NCBI RefSeq assembly: GCF_001675285.1
Contig: NZ_LSGQ01000030.1
Coordinates: 558,001-622,000 of the forward strand
DNA: 64,000 bases
Reading direction: 5' to 3'
From: Elizabethkingia miricola
GTDB taxonomy: Bacteria > Bacteroidota > Bacteroidia > Flavobacteriales > Weeksellaceae
Numbering within the stretch: position 1 is the first letter of the stretch; each line of letters starts with the position of its first letter. The notes beneath the pieces are model-generated. The model saw nothing but the letters and a program-made list of their open reading frames with translations. It was not told where the DNA came from and did no database searches. Below, piece by piece: positions 16,261 to 26,288 of this stretch. The translations under genes were made by a program, and so were the position numbers.

Positions 16261-18419
16261 TCTGTTGTTTCTTTCTTTTTAAAGAGGCCGTTAAAAAGTC
16301 CTTTTTTAGCCTGATTATTTTGTTTTCGGGCGTCAATCTTTTGCTTTATTTTTTCCTTTTTTTCTTTGATGTCATCTACTGTCTTTTCAATTTTGGAGGT
16401 ATCACCAATCAACGAGCCTTTTAATCCGGTTTCTATACCGCGCCACAATAAATTGAAAAGAGATCTTTTTTCGGCTCTGGTATAATCCACATCAATTTGT
16501 TTTGGGGTATTACCGGTATTATTTTTTATAAACCAGTTGGTCAGAAAGCTTAGGAATTTTTTCTTTTTCTGATTTTTCTCATCCAGAAATTCTACTTTCA
16601 GATTGGTATTTGTCATCAGGAAAGGACCTTTTATACCATATTTGTTCCCCTTGAAATCAAAATCGACACTATTAATCATCCCACTGGTGCTTACATGCAG
16701 ATAGGGTCTTATAAAATCATTAACTCGGGAGGCATCCAGATTGATGATATTGGCTTTGAAGTTAAAAGCATCTTGCATGTTTTCAACATCAAAAGTCCAC
16801 AAAACTGTAGTTGGAGAAGTTCCGAAGAAGCTGGTTTTCCCGTTTACGGTAACCATAGTATTCTTTCCTTTTAATTTGGCTGTATTTATATTTTCAATAC
16901 CAACATTAAGGTTCGCAAAAGAAAGTTTTCCCGGAGCTAAGGCTCCTTGGTCTGTCTCCTCATATTCCAGAAGGCTATTGATTACTTTCGTATGGTGTAT
17001 AGTCAACGGAAATTTAATTTTTCTGAATTTTTCTGAAAAAAAAGTTCTTGGAGTAGGATCTGGTGGTGGCAGGTTACTGCTGAAAATATTCATGTACATC
17101 TGATATACATTCAGATTGTTGACTTCTACCTGCAAATGGTTGTTTAGATTTGAAACTTTATATCCGACGAGTTCTATTTTAGGAATCTTTACAGTATACA
17201 AGTCTTCCTGCACCGGAATTGATTTATTGAACTGAGTTCTGTTCATGGTCGGAAGAAAGCTGAAATCCGAAACAGTAATTTTATGATTGTCCAGAACAAG
17301 AGATGATAATGAGAGCTTGTAGTATTTGCCAGGATTATAGTTGAAATCGTGTGTCTTAAAGCTATAGGCGCCATATTTAAATGGGATTTCTCCTTTTGAT
17401 GTTTCCTCGTTCATCAGGATTTTATTCATATTGGCAGAAACTCTTTTTAACTGGAAATGTTGGCTCCCGTCTGGTTTCAGCATTAGGATATTTCCATTTT
17501 TTAGAGAAATGTTATCCAATTCAATATCATAAGAGAAATTTTTCTGAGATTTAGGACTCTTCCCATTAGTTGACATGATTCTGATGTCAGGGCTGTCAAA
17601 CTTTACTTCTGCCAATGAGATTTTATTATCCTTAAAAACAACATCCTTAAAGGTCATTTCTCTGGAAGTAACAGCGAACAGATTTGTTTTATTGGGATAT
17701 TTTTGGGCAAACTTCTGCTGGGTGAGTAAAGGTTTCATTTCAAAACCTTTAATACTCATCTGTCCATTTTCAGTAGCAATTCTTTTCGCTTTATAATCAT
17801 AAATATTTTCGTCACGGTAGATGAAATCCTCTCCGGAAATAGAGTAGGAGTCAAAAACGACAGGAAGTTTTTGTTTTACCTCCTTTTCTGTCATTCTGAA
17901 GTTTGTTAGCTCAAGATTCAGATTCTTTACTGTAATAAGAGAATCTTTATTGAACTTCAAAATATCAATATCGCCATTCTGTACATGGATGTTTTTAAAA
18001 AGTATAGGCTGTTTACTATTATTGCCTGCCTTCTCATCTTTTGGCTTCGCCAGCACAACTCTTAATTTCGGCTGTACAAATGTGACATCGTCAGTATTGA
18101 TTACTTTATTGTATAAAGCGTCCCATATTCCGAGGCTGCTTATTTTTAGTTCCCCGATACTTCCGTCTAAGCCAATTTCATTTTGATTATTCGGATTTTT
18201 ATTGGAAATATTAATCTTTTTCGCGGTTATATTTCCTGTTTTAATATCTACATCCAGGTGCTGGTATGTAATATTATATGGAGATCTCTTTTTAATGATC
18301 TCCGGCAGATTGTTTTTTAGCCAGTAATTGAATCCATAAGAAGCAGCAAAAGAAAGAATCGCTAATATGCCGATACCAAAAGCAAATATTTTTAAAAATC
18401 TTTTGTACTTTAATTTCAT
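16257..18419 (-). CDS. AsmA/DUF748-like envelope protein
   Basis: 720 residues with one N-terminal membrane helix (FAFGIGILAILSFAASYGFNYWL) and a long periplasmic body of repeated beta strands. The opening LPEIIKKRSPYNITYQHLDVDIKTGNITAKKINIS is typical of AsmA-like and DUF748-like proteins, which are thought to form bridge-like grooves for phospholipid movement between membranes. The C-terminus is strongly basic and Lys/Gln rich. Located 19 bases downstream of the DUF2797 gene, same strand, so probably one transcript. Function is inferred from fold family only. Confidence 0.75.
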   Translation of the reverse strand: MKLKYKRFLKIFAFGIGILAILSFAASYGFNYWLKNNLPEIIKKRSPYNITYQHLDVDIKTGNITAKKINISNKNPNNQNEIGLDGSIGELKISSLGIWDALYNKVINTDDVTFVQPKLRVVLAKPKDEKAGNNSKQPILFKNIHVQNGDIDILKFNKDSLITVKNLNLELTNFRMTEKEVKQKLPVVFDSYSISGEDFIYRDENIYDYKAKRIATENGQMSIKGFEMKPLLTQQKFAQKYPNKTNLFAVTSREMTFKDVVFKDNKISLAEVKFDSPDIRIMSTNGKSPKSQKNFSYDIELDNISLKNGNILMLKPDGSQHFQLKRVSANMNKILMNEETSKGEIPFKYGAYSFKTHDFNYNPGKYYKLSLSSLVLDNHKITVSDFSFLPTMNRTQFNKSIPVQEDLYTVKIPKIELVGYKVSNLNNHLQVEVNNLNVYQMYMNIFSSNLPPPDPTPRTFFSEKFRKIKFPLTIHHTKVINSLLEYEETDQGALAPGKLSFANLNVGIENINTAKLKGKNTMVTVNGKTSFFGTSPTTVLWTFDVENMQDAFNFKANIINLDASRVNDFIRPYLHVSTSGMINSVDFDFKGNKYGIKGPFLMTNTNLKVEFLDEKNQKKKKFLSFLTNWFIKNNTGNTPKQIDVDYTRAEKRSLFNLLWRGIETGLKGSLIGDTSKIEKTVDDIKEKKEKIKQKIDARKQNNQAKKGLFNGLFKKKETTD

Positions 18420-18438
18420 CCGTGTATTGTGTTTTCGT

Positions 18439-19230
18439 TTATCCGGCCGAAAAATCTATTACATAGCCTTCATGGCTTCGTACGTTGATGAAGTTTCCAC
18501 CATCAAAGTATAGATATTGGCCTTTTATACCTTTTAGTACTCCTGTAAATTCAGGTTTCTTATCCAATGTAAATACTTTTATATCATTAGGTGCTTCATA
18601 TGGATAATCCAGTCTCCAGATTTCTTCATCAGAAGAATAGAACTTTTGCGAATCTTTTGGGAAATACTCTTTTATTTTTTCACGGAAATCAGCAAGGTCA
18701 ACGTCTGATTCCAGTGTTTGTAGCATTTTTTTCCAGTTGGTCTTATCAGCAAGGTGATTTTTCATCTCTACTTCTATAACTCCTGCTTCATATCGGTTGT
18801 CAGTTCTTGCAATAGGAAGAGCAAATGTAGCACCTTGATCAATCCATCGTGTCGGAACCTGAGTTTCCCTTGTTACACCAACTTTTACATCCCCTGTATA
18901 TGCCAGATACACAACATGAGGAACTAACTGAATTTCTTTTTCAACTTCCAGATCTCTCTCTTCAATACCTAAATGAGCTGTTGATAATTCAGGGCGGAGG
19001 ATCGTTTCACTGGCATAGGGACTTTCAAAAAAACATTTTTTACAGAATCCCATACGGAAAATAGGTAGATCCTGCCCGCAGGAAACACACTGATATCCGA
19101 TATGCTTTATGCTTATTTCTTTATCAAAAAGCTGATTCATACTAATCAAATCACCCGAAAGATTAAGGTAATATTGTATAGGTTTACCATTTTCAGTGAT
19201 CATTTTTAGTATTTGTCCGGAGAATTTCAT
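18439..19230 (-). CDS. DUF2797 domain protein with zinc-ribbon-like Cys pairs
   Basis: 263-residue cytoplasmic protein of the DUF2797 family, function unknown. Two Cys pairs (CVSC and CKKC, near residues 48-71) look like a zinc ribbon. The middle section VYLAYTGDVKVGVTRETQVPTRWIDQGA has the layout of a GIY-YIG-type core (Y..Y.G, then K.G.T and R), a resemblance worth testing structurally. First gene of a likely two-gene unit with the AsmA-like gene. Confidence 0.8.
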   Translation of the reverse strand: MKFSGQILKMITENGKPIQYYLNLSGDLISMNQLFDKEISIKHIGYQCVSCGQDLPIFRMGFCKKCFFESPYASETILRPELSTAHLGIEERDLEVEKEIQLVPHVVYLAYTGDVKVGVTRETQVPTRWIDQGATFALPIARTDNRYEAGVIEVEMKNHLADKTNWKKMLQTLESDVDLADFREKIKEYFPKDSQKFYSSDEEIWRLDYPYEAPNDIKVFTLDKKPEFTGVLKGIKGQYLYFDGGNFINVRSHEGYVIDFSAG

Positions 19231-19318
19231 GTGTATATAAATTATGTATATGTAAAAGTAAGTAATATTTCAGAAATTTATTTATTCCGAAATTAACATA
19301 AATGTCTATAGAAAAGGT

Positions 19319-19326
19319 TATTTTTG
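19319..19326 (+). promoter_or_regulatory. -7 promoter element for the epimerase
   Basis: TATTTTTG, perfect TAnnTTTG, lying between the two possible starts of the epimerase (19302 and 19344) and so favouring 19344. Confidence 0.5.
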
Positions 19327-19343
19327 TTAGGAACAGGAAAAAG

Positions 19344-20378
19344 ATGAATTATTTAGTAACAGGAGGATCTGGTTTTATAGGATCACATCTGGTGGAAAAA
19401 TTATTGAGAGAAGGACATTCTGTCATAAATGTGGACAACTTTGATAATTTCTATGACTACCAGATAAAAGTTCAAAATACACTGGAATCAGTAGGTGATG
19501 ACAGTGCTTTTGAATTCGATCATAAGCTTACAGATATAGCTAAGCTTATTGACAGAACAAGGTCCGAACAATATAGGCTTTACTATCAGGATATCAGGGA
19601 TAAAGACGGGCTGGAAAAGATTTTTCAGATGCATTCTTTTGATATGGTAATACACCTTGCTGCATTAGCGGGGGTACGACCATCTATCGAAAAACCTCTT
19701 GAATATGAAGAAGTGAACATCCGTGGTACCATGAATCTTTGGGAGCTTTGTAAAGATTTTGAAATCAGTAAGTTTGTATGTGCTTCATCTTCCAGTGTTT
19801 ATGGTAATAATGATAAGGTGCCATTTGCAGAAACAGATTTTGTCGACGAGCCTATATCTCCTTATGCCGCTACCAAGAAATGTGGCGAAATATTAGGACA
19901 TGTATACCATAGTCTGTATAAAATTGACATGATCCAGCTGCGTTTCTTTACAGTATATGGGCCAAGACAAAGACCGGATCTTGCCATTCATAAATTTGCT
20001 GATTTACTGCATCTTAATGAAAAAATTCCTTTTTACGGAGATGGCACTACTGCCAGAGATTATACCTTTATAGACGATATTATAGATGGTGTTACCAAAT
20101 CAATTAGTTATCTTCATAATCATGAGGGTGTTTATGAGATACTAAATCTGGGGGAGAGTGATGTTATAACCCTGCAGGAGATGGTTTCGATACTATCAGA
20201 AGAGTTAAATACAGTTCCTGTTCTTCACCGCTTACCTATGCAGGCCGGAGATGTACAGAGAACAAATGCTGACATCCTGAAAGCAAAAACTTTAATAGGC
20301 TATCAGCCAAAGACTAAGTTCCAAAATGGCATAAAAATATTTGTGGAATGGTTTTTGAGAAAAAAAACAAAAAAATAG
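19344..20378 (+). CDS. NAD-dependent sugar-nucleotide epimerase (UDP-glucuronate 4-epimerase-like)
   Basis: 344 residues from ATG 19344, which begins the Rossmann fold at once (MNYLVTGGSGFIGSHLVEKL, with the TGxxGxxG NAD loop). A start at 19302 would add 14 unexpected residues and precede the promoter element. Active-site motif SPYAATKK gives the YxxxK pair and SSSSVYG the catalytic Ser/Thr region. RFFTVYGPRQRPDLAIHKF is the pattern of UDP-glucuronate epimerases and related extended SDRs, which supply surface polysaccharide sugars. Exact substrate is not certain. Transcribed alone. Confidence 0.88.
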   Translation: MNYLVTGGSGFIGSHLVEKLLREGHSVINVDNFDNFYDYQIKVQNTLESVGDDSAFEFDHKLTDIAKLIDRTRSEQYRLYYQDIRDKDGLEKIFQMHSFDMVIHLAALAGVRPSIEKPLEYEEVNIRGTMNLWELCKDFEISKFVCASSSSVYGNNDKVPFAETDFVDEPISPYAATKKCGEILGHVYHSLYKIDMIQLRFFTVYGPRQRPDLAIHKFADLLHLNEKIPFYGDGTTARDYTFIDDIIDGVTKSISYLHNHEGVYEILNLGESDVITLQEMVSILSEELNTVPVLHRLPMQAGDVQRTNADILKAKTLIGYQPKTKFQNGIKIFVEWFLRKKTKK

Positions 20379-20421
20379 TGAGTTAGAGGTGGAAAATTAA
20401 TTAATATCCCACCTAATTTTT

Positions 20422-20429
20422 TACATTTG
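20422..20429 (+). promoter_or_regulatory. -7 promoter element for the DUF2795 gene
   Basis: TACATTTG, perfect TAnnTTTG, overlapping the longest possible ORF start (20427) and placing the real start at the ATG 20445. Confidence 0.5.
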
Positions 20430-20444
20430 CAAAAAATTCAAAAT

Positions 20445-20666
20445 ATGTACTGGACATTAGAATTAGCTTCATATCTTAGTGATGCACCATGGCCAATGAC
20501 TAAGGCAGAATTAATCGATTATGCTATTAGAACAGGCGCACCGATGGAGGTTGTGGAAAACCTTCAGGCTATTGAAGATGAAGGTGAAATTTATGAAAGT
20601 ATCGAGGAAGTTTGGTCAGATTACCCGACCGATGAGGATTTCCTTTGGAACGAGGACGAATATTAA
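20445..20666 (+). CDS. DUF2795 domain small acidic protein
   Basis: 73 residues from ATG 20445 (MYWTLELASYLSDAPWPMTK). DUF2795 family: the helix SYLSDAPWPMTKAELIDYAIRTGAP is its core, found in small proteins of unknown function in many phyla. The C-terminus is very acidic (VWSDYPTDEDFLWNEDEY). Highly conserved in Flavobacteriia and usually next to secA or other housekeeping genes as here. Longer start at 20427 rejected because of the promoter at 20422-20429. Confidence 0.82.
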   Translation: MYWTLELASYLSDAPWPMTKAELIDYAIRTGAPMEVVENLQAIEDEGEIYESIEEVWSDYPTDEDFLWNEDEY

Positions 20667-20674
20667 TAAAACGT

Positions 20675-20733
20675 TTGGCTGATTGCATAGAGCTATCGGC
20701 TTTTTTTAATGATTAACTAATGCAATTAGCCAA
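20675..20733 (+). promoter_or_regulatory. secA leader with two alternative hairpins
   Basis: Hairpin A: GGCTGAT (20677-20683) with ATCGGC (20695-20700) followed by TTTTTTT, which looks like the terminator of the DUF2795 gene. Hairpin B: TTGGCTGATTGCAT (20675-20688) with ATGCAATTAGCCAA (20720-20733), 13 of 14 paired, which uses the same left arm and would exclude A. Just before secA the word GCCAAATGC occurs twice. This may be a terminator/antiterminator pair or only a dispersed palindrome. Confidence 0.5.
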
Positions 20734-20758
20734 ATGCTATTTGCCAAATGCGATATAA

Positions 20759-23700
20759 ATGGGTTTTTTAGACACGATTCTCAAGGGTTTTTTAGGTAAC
20801 AAAAATGAAAAAGACCTGAAGGAAGTAAAAAAAGTAGTAGAGAAGATAAAAAAGACTGAGCCGGCTATTGGACAGCTTTCCGATGATGGGCTTAGAGAAA
20901 AGACCAGAGAATTTCAACAAAAAATTCAGGATGCTGCAGCTAGTGTGCGTAAGCAGATAGAGGATATCCAAAGCAAAATCGAGACAACTGATAATGTTGA
21001 CGAGAAAGAAGCGCTTTACGGGCAGGTAGCAGATCTTAATAAAGTTGCATATCAGCACGAAGAGAAAGTTTTAGGAGATATTCTTCCGGAAGCTTTTGCA
21101 TTGCTGAAAGAAACTGCAAGAAGATGGGCACAGAATGGTGAGATCCGTGTAACTGCATCAGACAGAGACCGTGAACTGGCTGCAACAAAAGATTTTGTTG
21201 TAATAGAAGGGGATCAGGCAATCTGGAAGAGCGAGTGGGATGCTGCCGGTACTGCTGTGAAGTGGGATATGGTACATTACGATGTTCAGTTTATCGGAGG
21301 AACGATACTTCACCAGGGTAAAATTGCCGAGATGGCAACCGGTGAAGGTAAAACATTAGTAGGAACACTACCTATTTTCCTTAATGCACTTCCGGGCCGT
21401 GGTGTACACGTTGTAACGGTAAATGATTACCTTGCAAAACGTGACTCGGCATGGATGGCTCCTATTTTCGAATTCCACGGACTTTCTGTAGATTGTATCG
21501 ACAATCACCAGCCAAACTCAGAGAGCAGAAGAAAAGCATATAAATCCAGTATTACCTACGGAACCAATAACGAATTTGGTTTTGACTACCTGAGAGATAA
21601 CATGGTAAACAGTCCTGAAGAATTAGTTCAGGGTGAGCTAAACTATGCGATTGTGGATGAGGTAGACTCTGTATTGGTGGATGATGCAAGAACTCCGCTT
21701 ATTATCTCCGGTCCTGTTCCACAAGGAGACAGACAGGAATTTGATCTGCTAAAACCAAGTGTTGACCGTATTGTAGAGGTACAGAAAAAGACCATTACTG
21801 GTATCTTCGGGGAGGCTAAAAAACTTATCGCAGCCGGAAACAAAAAAGAAGGAGGATTCAAACTTCTTCAGGCGTTCAGAGGATTGCCAAAGAACAGACA
21901 ATTAATTAAATTCCTTTCTGAGGAAGGAAACAGAGCGCTTCTACAGAAGACTGAAGCGCAATATATGGCAGATAACAACCGTGAAATGCCAAAGGTAGAT
22001 AAAGACCTTTATTTCGTTATCGACGAGAAAAACAATCAGGTAGACCTTACCGATAAAGGGGTAGAATACATGTCTCAGGGTAACTCAGACCCTAGCTTCT
22101 TCGTTCTTCCTGATATTGCAACTGAAATTGCAGAACTAGAAAAGCAAAACCTCCTTAAAGAAGAAGAATTTGCTGCTAAAGAAGAATTATACCGTGATTT
22201 TGCAGTAAAATCTGAACGTGTACACACTTTAAGCCAGTTACTAAAAGCTTATTCATTATTCGAAAAAGATGATGAATATGTGGTAATTGACGGCGAAGTT
22301 AAGATCGTTGACGAGCAGACAGGTCGTATTATGGAAGGAAGACGTTATTCAGACGGTCTTCACCAGGCGATTGAAGCAAAAGAAAATGTAAAAATTGAAG
22401 CGGCAACCCAAACCTTTGCAACGATTACATTACAGAACTATTTCCGTATGTACAACAAACTTGCGGGGATGACAGGTACTGCAGAAACAGAAGCAGGCGA
22501 ACTTTGGGAAATCTATAAATTGGATGTAGTGGTAATCCCTACCAACAGACCAATCCAGAGACATGATAAACACGACTTGGTTTACAAGACCAACCGTGAG
22601 AAATATAATGCGGTAATTGAAGAAATTGAGAAGCTTACAGCTGCCGGAAGACCTGTACTGGTTGGTACAACTTCAGTAGAGATTTCTCAGTTATTGTCAA
22701 AAGCACTTCAGTTAAGAAAAATACAACACCAGGTACTTAATGCTAAGCTTCACAAAAAAGAAGCTGAAATTGTTGCCGGAGCCGGACAGCCAGGAGTTGT
22801 GACTATTGCAACAAACATGGCAGGACGTGGTACCGATATCAAGCTTTCTAAAGAAGTAAAAGATGCGGGCGGTTTAGCAATTATTGGTACAGAAAGACAT
22901 GACTCCAGACGTGTAGACAGACAGTTAAGAGGTCGTGCAGGACGTCAGGGAGACCCAGGTAGTTCTCAGTTCTATGTTTCTTTGGAAGATAACTTGATGC
23001 GTCTTTTCGGCTCAGAAAGAATTGCGAAGATGATGGATAAGATGGGGCATAAAGACGGAGATGTGATTCAACACTCTATGATCAGCCGTTCCATCGAAAG
23101 AGCTCAGAAGAAAGTGGAAGAGAATAACTTTGGTATTCGTAAGAGATTATTGGAGTATGATGATGTAATGAACAAACAACGTGATGTTATCTATAAGCGT
23201 AGAAAAAATGCTTTATTTGGGGAACATTTGAAGTTTGATATTATGAACATGATCTACGAAACAGCAGGATCTATTGTTAACCAAACAAAGGCAGATAATA
23301 ACTTCAAAGAATTTGAATTTGAAATTATTAAAAACTTTACAATGGATGCTCCGGTTTCTGAATCCGAATTCAAAAATATGCAGGCACCTGCACTAATTGA
23401 TAAAGTATACCATACAGCTGTAGAAGACTACAAGCAGAAGTTAGCTTTATTGAAAGAGAAGGCTTTCCCTATCATCGAGAATGTATACCAAAACCAAGGT
23501 AGTATGTTCAAAATGATTCAGGTTCCTTTCAGTGATGGTCACAGAACTCTGACTATTGTTACTGACCTTCAGAAGGCTCATGAGACACACTGTGAATCTT
23601 TAATTACAGATTTTGAAAAGAATATTTCTTTAGGTATTATCGACGAAAACTGGAAGAATCACCTTCGTGAAATGGATGACCTTAGGAGATCTTCTCAGGG

Positions 23701-23830
23701 GGCTGTTTACGAACAAAAAGATCCGTTAGTAATCTACAAGCAAGAATCTTTCTTCTTATTTAGTGAGATGGTAGATAAAATTAACAAAGAGATTGTTTCT
23801 TTCCTTTACAAAGGAGAGATCCCGGCTTAA
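20759..23830 (+). CDS. secA: Preprotein translocase ATPase SecA
   Basis: 1023-residue motor of the Sec pathway that pushes unfolded precursors through SecYEG. Walker A in [14 protein letters not shown] (near residues 192-205), Walker B region [23 protein letters not shown], second nucleotide-binding domain with [25 protein letters not shown] and [23 protein letters not shown]. The N-terminal part contains insertions relative to E. coli (extra coiled region near residues 58-100) typical of Bacteroidota SecA. The C-terminus stops at LYKGEIPA with no Cys-rich SecB/zinc tail. Transcribed alone and followed by a strong terminator. Confidence 0.98.
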   Translation: MGFLDTILKGFLGNKNEKDLKEVKKVVEKIKKTEPAIGQLSDDGLREKTREFQQKIQDAAASVRKQIEDIQSKIETTDNVDEKEALYGQVADLNKVAYQHEEKVLGDILPEAFALLKETARRWAQNGEIRVTASDRDRELAATKDFVVIEGDQAIWKSEWDAAGTAVKWDMVHYDVQFIGGTILHQGKIAEMATGEGKTLVGTLPIFLNALPGRGVHVVTVNDYLAKRDSAWMAPIFEFHGLSVDCIDNHQPNSESRRKAYKSSITYGTNNEFGFDYLRDNMVNSPEELVQGELNYAIVDEVDSVLVDDARTPLIISGPVPQGDRQEFDLLKPSVDRIVEVQKKTITGIFGEAKKLIAAGNKKEGGFKLLQAFRGLPKNRQLIKFLSEEGNRALLQKTEAQYMADNNREMPKVDKDLYFVIDEKNNQVDLTDKGVEYMSQGNSDPSFFVLPDIATEIAELEKQNLLKEEEFAAKEELYRDFAVKSERVHTLSQLLKAYSLFEKDDEYVVIDGEVKIVDEQTGRIMEGRRYSDGLHQAIEAKENVKIEAATQTFATITLQNYFRMYNKLAGMTGTAETEAGELWEIYKLDVVVIPTNRPIQRHDKHDLVYKTNREKYNAVIEEIEKLTAAGRPVLVGTTSVEISQLLSKALQLRKIQHQVLNAKLHKKEAEIVAGAGQPGVVTIATNMAGRGTDIKLSKEVKDAGGLAIIGTERHDSRRVDRQLRGRAGRQGDPGSSQFYVSLEDNLMRLFGSERIAKMMDKMGHKDGDVIQHSMISRSIERAQKKVEENNFGIRKRLLEYDDVMNKQRDVIYKRRKNALFGEHLKFDIMNMIYETAGSIVNQTKADNNFKEFEFEIIKNFTMDAPVSESEFKNMQAPALIDKVYHTAVEDYKQKLALLKEKAFPIIENVYQNQGSMFKMIQVPFSDGHRTLTIVTDLQKAHETHCESLITDFEKNISLGIIDENWKNHLREMDDLRRSSQGAVYEQKDPLVIYKQESFFLFSEMVDKINKEIVSFLYKGEIPA

Positions 23831-23854
23831 TAATCTTTAATTTAAATATTGTTG

Positions 23855-23888
23855 AAAACCGTCAGCCTCAGGCTGGCGGTTTTTTTTA
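23855..23888 (+). terminator. Intrinsic terminator of secA
   Basis: Stem AAACCGTCAGCC / GGCTGGCGGTTT with a three-base loop (one G-T pair) and a run of T. Confidence 0.93.
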
Positions 23889-24037
23889 TATCACATACGA
23901 CATTAAAATATATGATAAATGATAGGTTTATATATATGATCAGTATTTCACGTATTAGTGATGACCTTTTGTTATTACAAATTTCAGAAGTTATTTATAT
24001 TTATAATAAATAAAAGAAATTTGATAGAAAAATAAAA

Positions 24038-24047
24038 TTTATTTAGA
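24038..24047 (-). promoter_or_regulatory. Candidate iron-gene operator half-site upstream of the first TonB receptor
   Basis: Reads TCTAAATAAA on the minus strand; the identical 10-mer occurs on the plus strand at 29621-29630 and 31061-31070, both upstream of iron/heme genes. Regulator unknown. Confidence 0.35.
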
Positions 24048-24061
24048 ATTGTTAAAGATAA

Positions 24062-24069
24062 TATATTTG
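24062..24069 (+). promoter_or_regulatory. -7 promoter element for the first TonB receptor
   Basis: TATATTTG, perfect TAnnTTTG, 16 bases before the ATG at 24086. The 255-base gap after secA otherwise contains only the secA terminator and very AT-rich sequence. Confidence 0.5.
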
Positions 24070-24085
24070 CAAAAAAATTACACAC

Positions 24086-26239
24086 ATGAATAAAGCACTA
24101 ATATGTGCCTCTTTACTAGGTTCTGTATTGTTTTTTGCGCAGGAAAAAGATTCTCTTAAGTCAAAAAATATAGATGAAGTAGTCATTAGCGGGAAATATT
24201 ACCAAAAATATAAGCTAAATGAAGTTTCGGGATCACTAAGATTACAGACCCCAATTATAGAACTCCCTCAGAATGTTCAGTCCATAAGTTCTCAGATTCT
24301 GGCTGATCAGATTACTTTAAATATGTCAGAAGGCATTGTCAGAAATGTAAGTGGTGCCAGAAAAGTAGAGCATTGGGATAATGTTTATTCTAATGTATTT
24401 ATGAGAGGAGCTAGTATTGCAACTTTTATGAACGGAATGAATGTTTCGTCTACATGGGGGCCAATTAATCCGGATGCAGCAATTATTGATAGAATAGAAT
24501 TTGTAAAAGGTCCTGCTGGTTTTATGGGATCTATGGGAGATCCTGCCGGATTTTATAATATCGTAACCAAGAAGCCAACAGGTAGGTTTAATAATAGTGT
24601 AAGATTTACAACAGGCAGTTACAATCTTTTCAGAGGAGAAGCAGATTTAGATGGCGTATTGGTGAAAGGTGGCGTATTGGACTATCGTTTAAATCTTATG
24701 GGAAGTACCAATAAAAGTTGGGTAGAGAACGATAAAACCAACAAGATAATTATAGCACCTTCCATTACTTTCAGACCTACAAAAACAACAACTTTTACAG
24801 CTCAGTATAACTATCAGTACCTTAAGTTTGCACAGCCCGGGGCTTATCTGATGTCTAATGACGGATATGCATCTCTGAATGTACATACCAACTTTAATGA
24901 TCCTAACTTTAAAAAAACTGAGGTAAAAGATCAGAGTTTATTTTTAAGTTTGGATCAGAGACTATTCAACGATTGGGTTTGGAGCACTCAGTATGCTTAT
25001 ATGGACTTGAATTATGATGGTGGTTCATGGTGGGGAACATTTGATAAGGATAATAAGAATATCCTGAACAGGGCTTTGAGCAACTGGCAGGCTGTCGGAA
25101 AAAACCATATTTTCCAAACCTATGTTAGGGGTAGCCTAAAAACGGGAAATGCTGTTCACAAGATTATTGCAGGATTTGATTTTGGAGACAGGAAATACAA
25201 TGCTGATTTTTCATCATTCCCGGGGAGTTTTCCAATTGATATTTATAATGTTCAATATGGTGTAGACCCATCAAAATTACCTTCGTTCGATTTTTATACG
25301 CTAAACACCAAAGCCGATTTTTATAATGATCAAGGCGTAAAATACACTTCGTATTATGCTCAGGACCAGATAGAGTTATTTAATAATAAACTTCGTATTA
25401 CTCTGGCAGGAAGATATACAAGCGGTACAACCTATGCAGCTTATCCTAATCTTAGCCTTGGCACACCTATCGTACCAGATAAAGCAGGTGAATTTACGCC
25501 AAGGGTTGGTATTAGTTATTCCATTATGAAAGATTTCTCTGTGTATGGTGTTTATGATAAGACTTTTATCCCACAGTCAGGAACAGGTATTGGAAAAACT
25601 AAAGTTACGGATCCACTTAGAGGTCAAAACCTTGAAGTTGGATTGAAAAAAGACTGGTTTGGTGGAAAATGGAACTCAACATTTGCAGTATATGAGATCA
25701 GAAGAAAGAATATCCTAACAAATGGTGATATAACACAAAATGATGGGAAGCCTTTTGTGATTGCAACAGGTGAACAAAGAGCCAGAGGGTTTGAAGCAGA
25801 TATTAAAGGTGAGATTTTTAAAGGATTGAATGTTGTAATTAACTATGCTTACACCGACGCAAAAACTATTAAAGATAATAATCCAACAAGGATAGGGGTT
25901 CAGTCTCCGGGGAATGCTAAGAATGTTCAGAATACCTGGTTAAGTTATAGATTTGGAGATGGATTCTTAAAAGGGTTTGGCCTTTCTGCAGGTTATCAGT
26001 ATCAAGGTGGAAGACAATCCTGGTTTGGATCTAATACGCAATACGATCAGAGATTACCAGACTATTTTGATACCAACTTGGGAATCTCCTATGTGGCTAA
26101 AAAATTCGATGTTAATTTGTTGCTGAACAATACGCTTAACAGAAAGCTTTATAGTGGATACAGAGGTGGGGCAGGAGAATATGCATGGATCTATAATGCT
26201 CCAAGAAACTTTAGATTATCAATAGGATATAAATTTTAA
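24086..26239 (+). CDS. TonB-dependent ferric siderophore receptor
   Basis: 717-residue outer-membrane receptor. Signal peptide MNKALICASLLGSVLFFAQ, then directly a TonB-box-like region and plug (IDEVVISGKYY, IELPQNVQSISSQILADQ), with plug motifs VFMRGASIATFMNG and IDRIEFVKGPAGFMGSMGDPAGFYNIVTKKP of the FhuA/FoxA/FhuE siderophore class. The rest alternates as a 22-strand barrel and ends in YKF, the terminal aromatic expected for outer-membrane barrels. No CarboxypepD-like N-terminal extension, so not a SusC type. Paired with the PepSY protein downstream, separated by a hairpin. The ligand is likely a hydroxamate-type ferric chelate by class; not proven. Confidence 0.93.
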   Translation: MNKALICASLLGSVLFFAQEKDSLKSKNIDEVVISGKYYQKYKLNEVSGSLRLQTPIIELPQNVQSISSQILADQITLNMSEGIVRNVSGARKVEHWDNVYSNVFMRGASIATFMNGMNVSSTWGPINPDAAIIDRIEFVKGPAGFMGSMGDPAGFYNIVTKKPTGRFNNSVRFTTGSYNLFRGEADLDGVLVKGGVLDYRLNLMGSTNKSWVENDKTNKIIIAPSITFRPTKTTTFTAQYNYQYLKFAQPGAYLMSNDGYASLNVHTNFNDPNFKKTEVKDQSLFLSLDQRLFNDWVWSTQYAYMDLNYDGGSWWGTFDKDNKNILNRALSNWQAVGKNHIFQTYVRGSLKTGNAVHKIIAGFDFGDRKYNADFSSFPGSFPIDIYNVQYGVDPSKLPSFDFYTLNTKADFYNDQGVKYTSYYAQDQIELFNNKLRITLAGRYTSGTTYAAYPNLSLGTPIVPDKAGEFTPRVGISYSIMKDFSVYGVYDKTFIPQSGTGIGKTKVTDPLRGQNLEVGLKKDWFGGKWNSTFAVYEIRRKNILTNGDITQNDGKPFVIATGEQRARGFEADIKGEIFKGLNVVINYAYTDAKTIKDNNPTRIGVQSPGNAKNVQNTWLSYRFGDGFLKGFGLSAGYQYQGGRQSWFGSNTQYDQRLPDYFDTNLGISYVAKKFDVNLLLNNTLNRKLYSGYRGGAGEYAWIYNAPRNFRLSIGYKF

Positions 26240-26253
26240 ATAATGAAGAGCTA

Positions 26254-26285
26254 AACCGGTGGGATCCCGCCGGTTAACTTTTTTT
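26254..26285 (+). terminator. Hairpin/terminator between the first receptor and its PepSY partner
   Basis: AACCGGTGGG pairs with CCCGCCGGTT (one T-G pair, loop of two to four), followed by AACTTTTTTT. It ends just before the ATG at 26289, so it could lower transcription of the PepSY gene relative to the receptor or hide its ribosome site. Confidence 0.75.
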
Positions 26286-26288
26286 AGA

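Noticed and set aside
20720..20758. CRISPR-like direct repeats (GCCAAATGC twice)
   Set aside because: Only two short copies with no spacer regularity; probably part of the secA leader structure.
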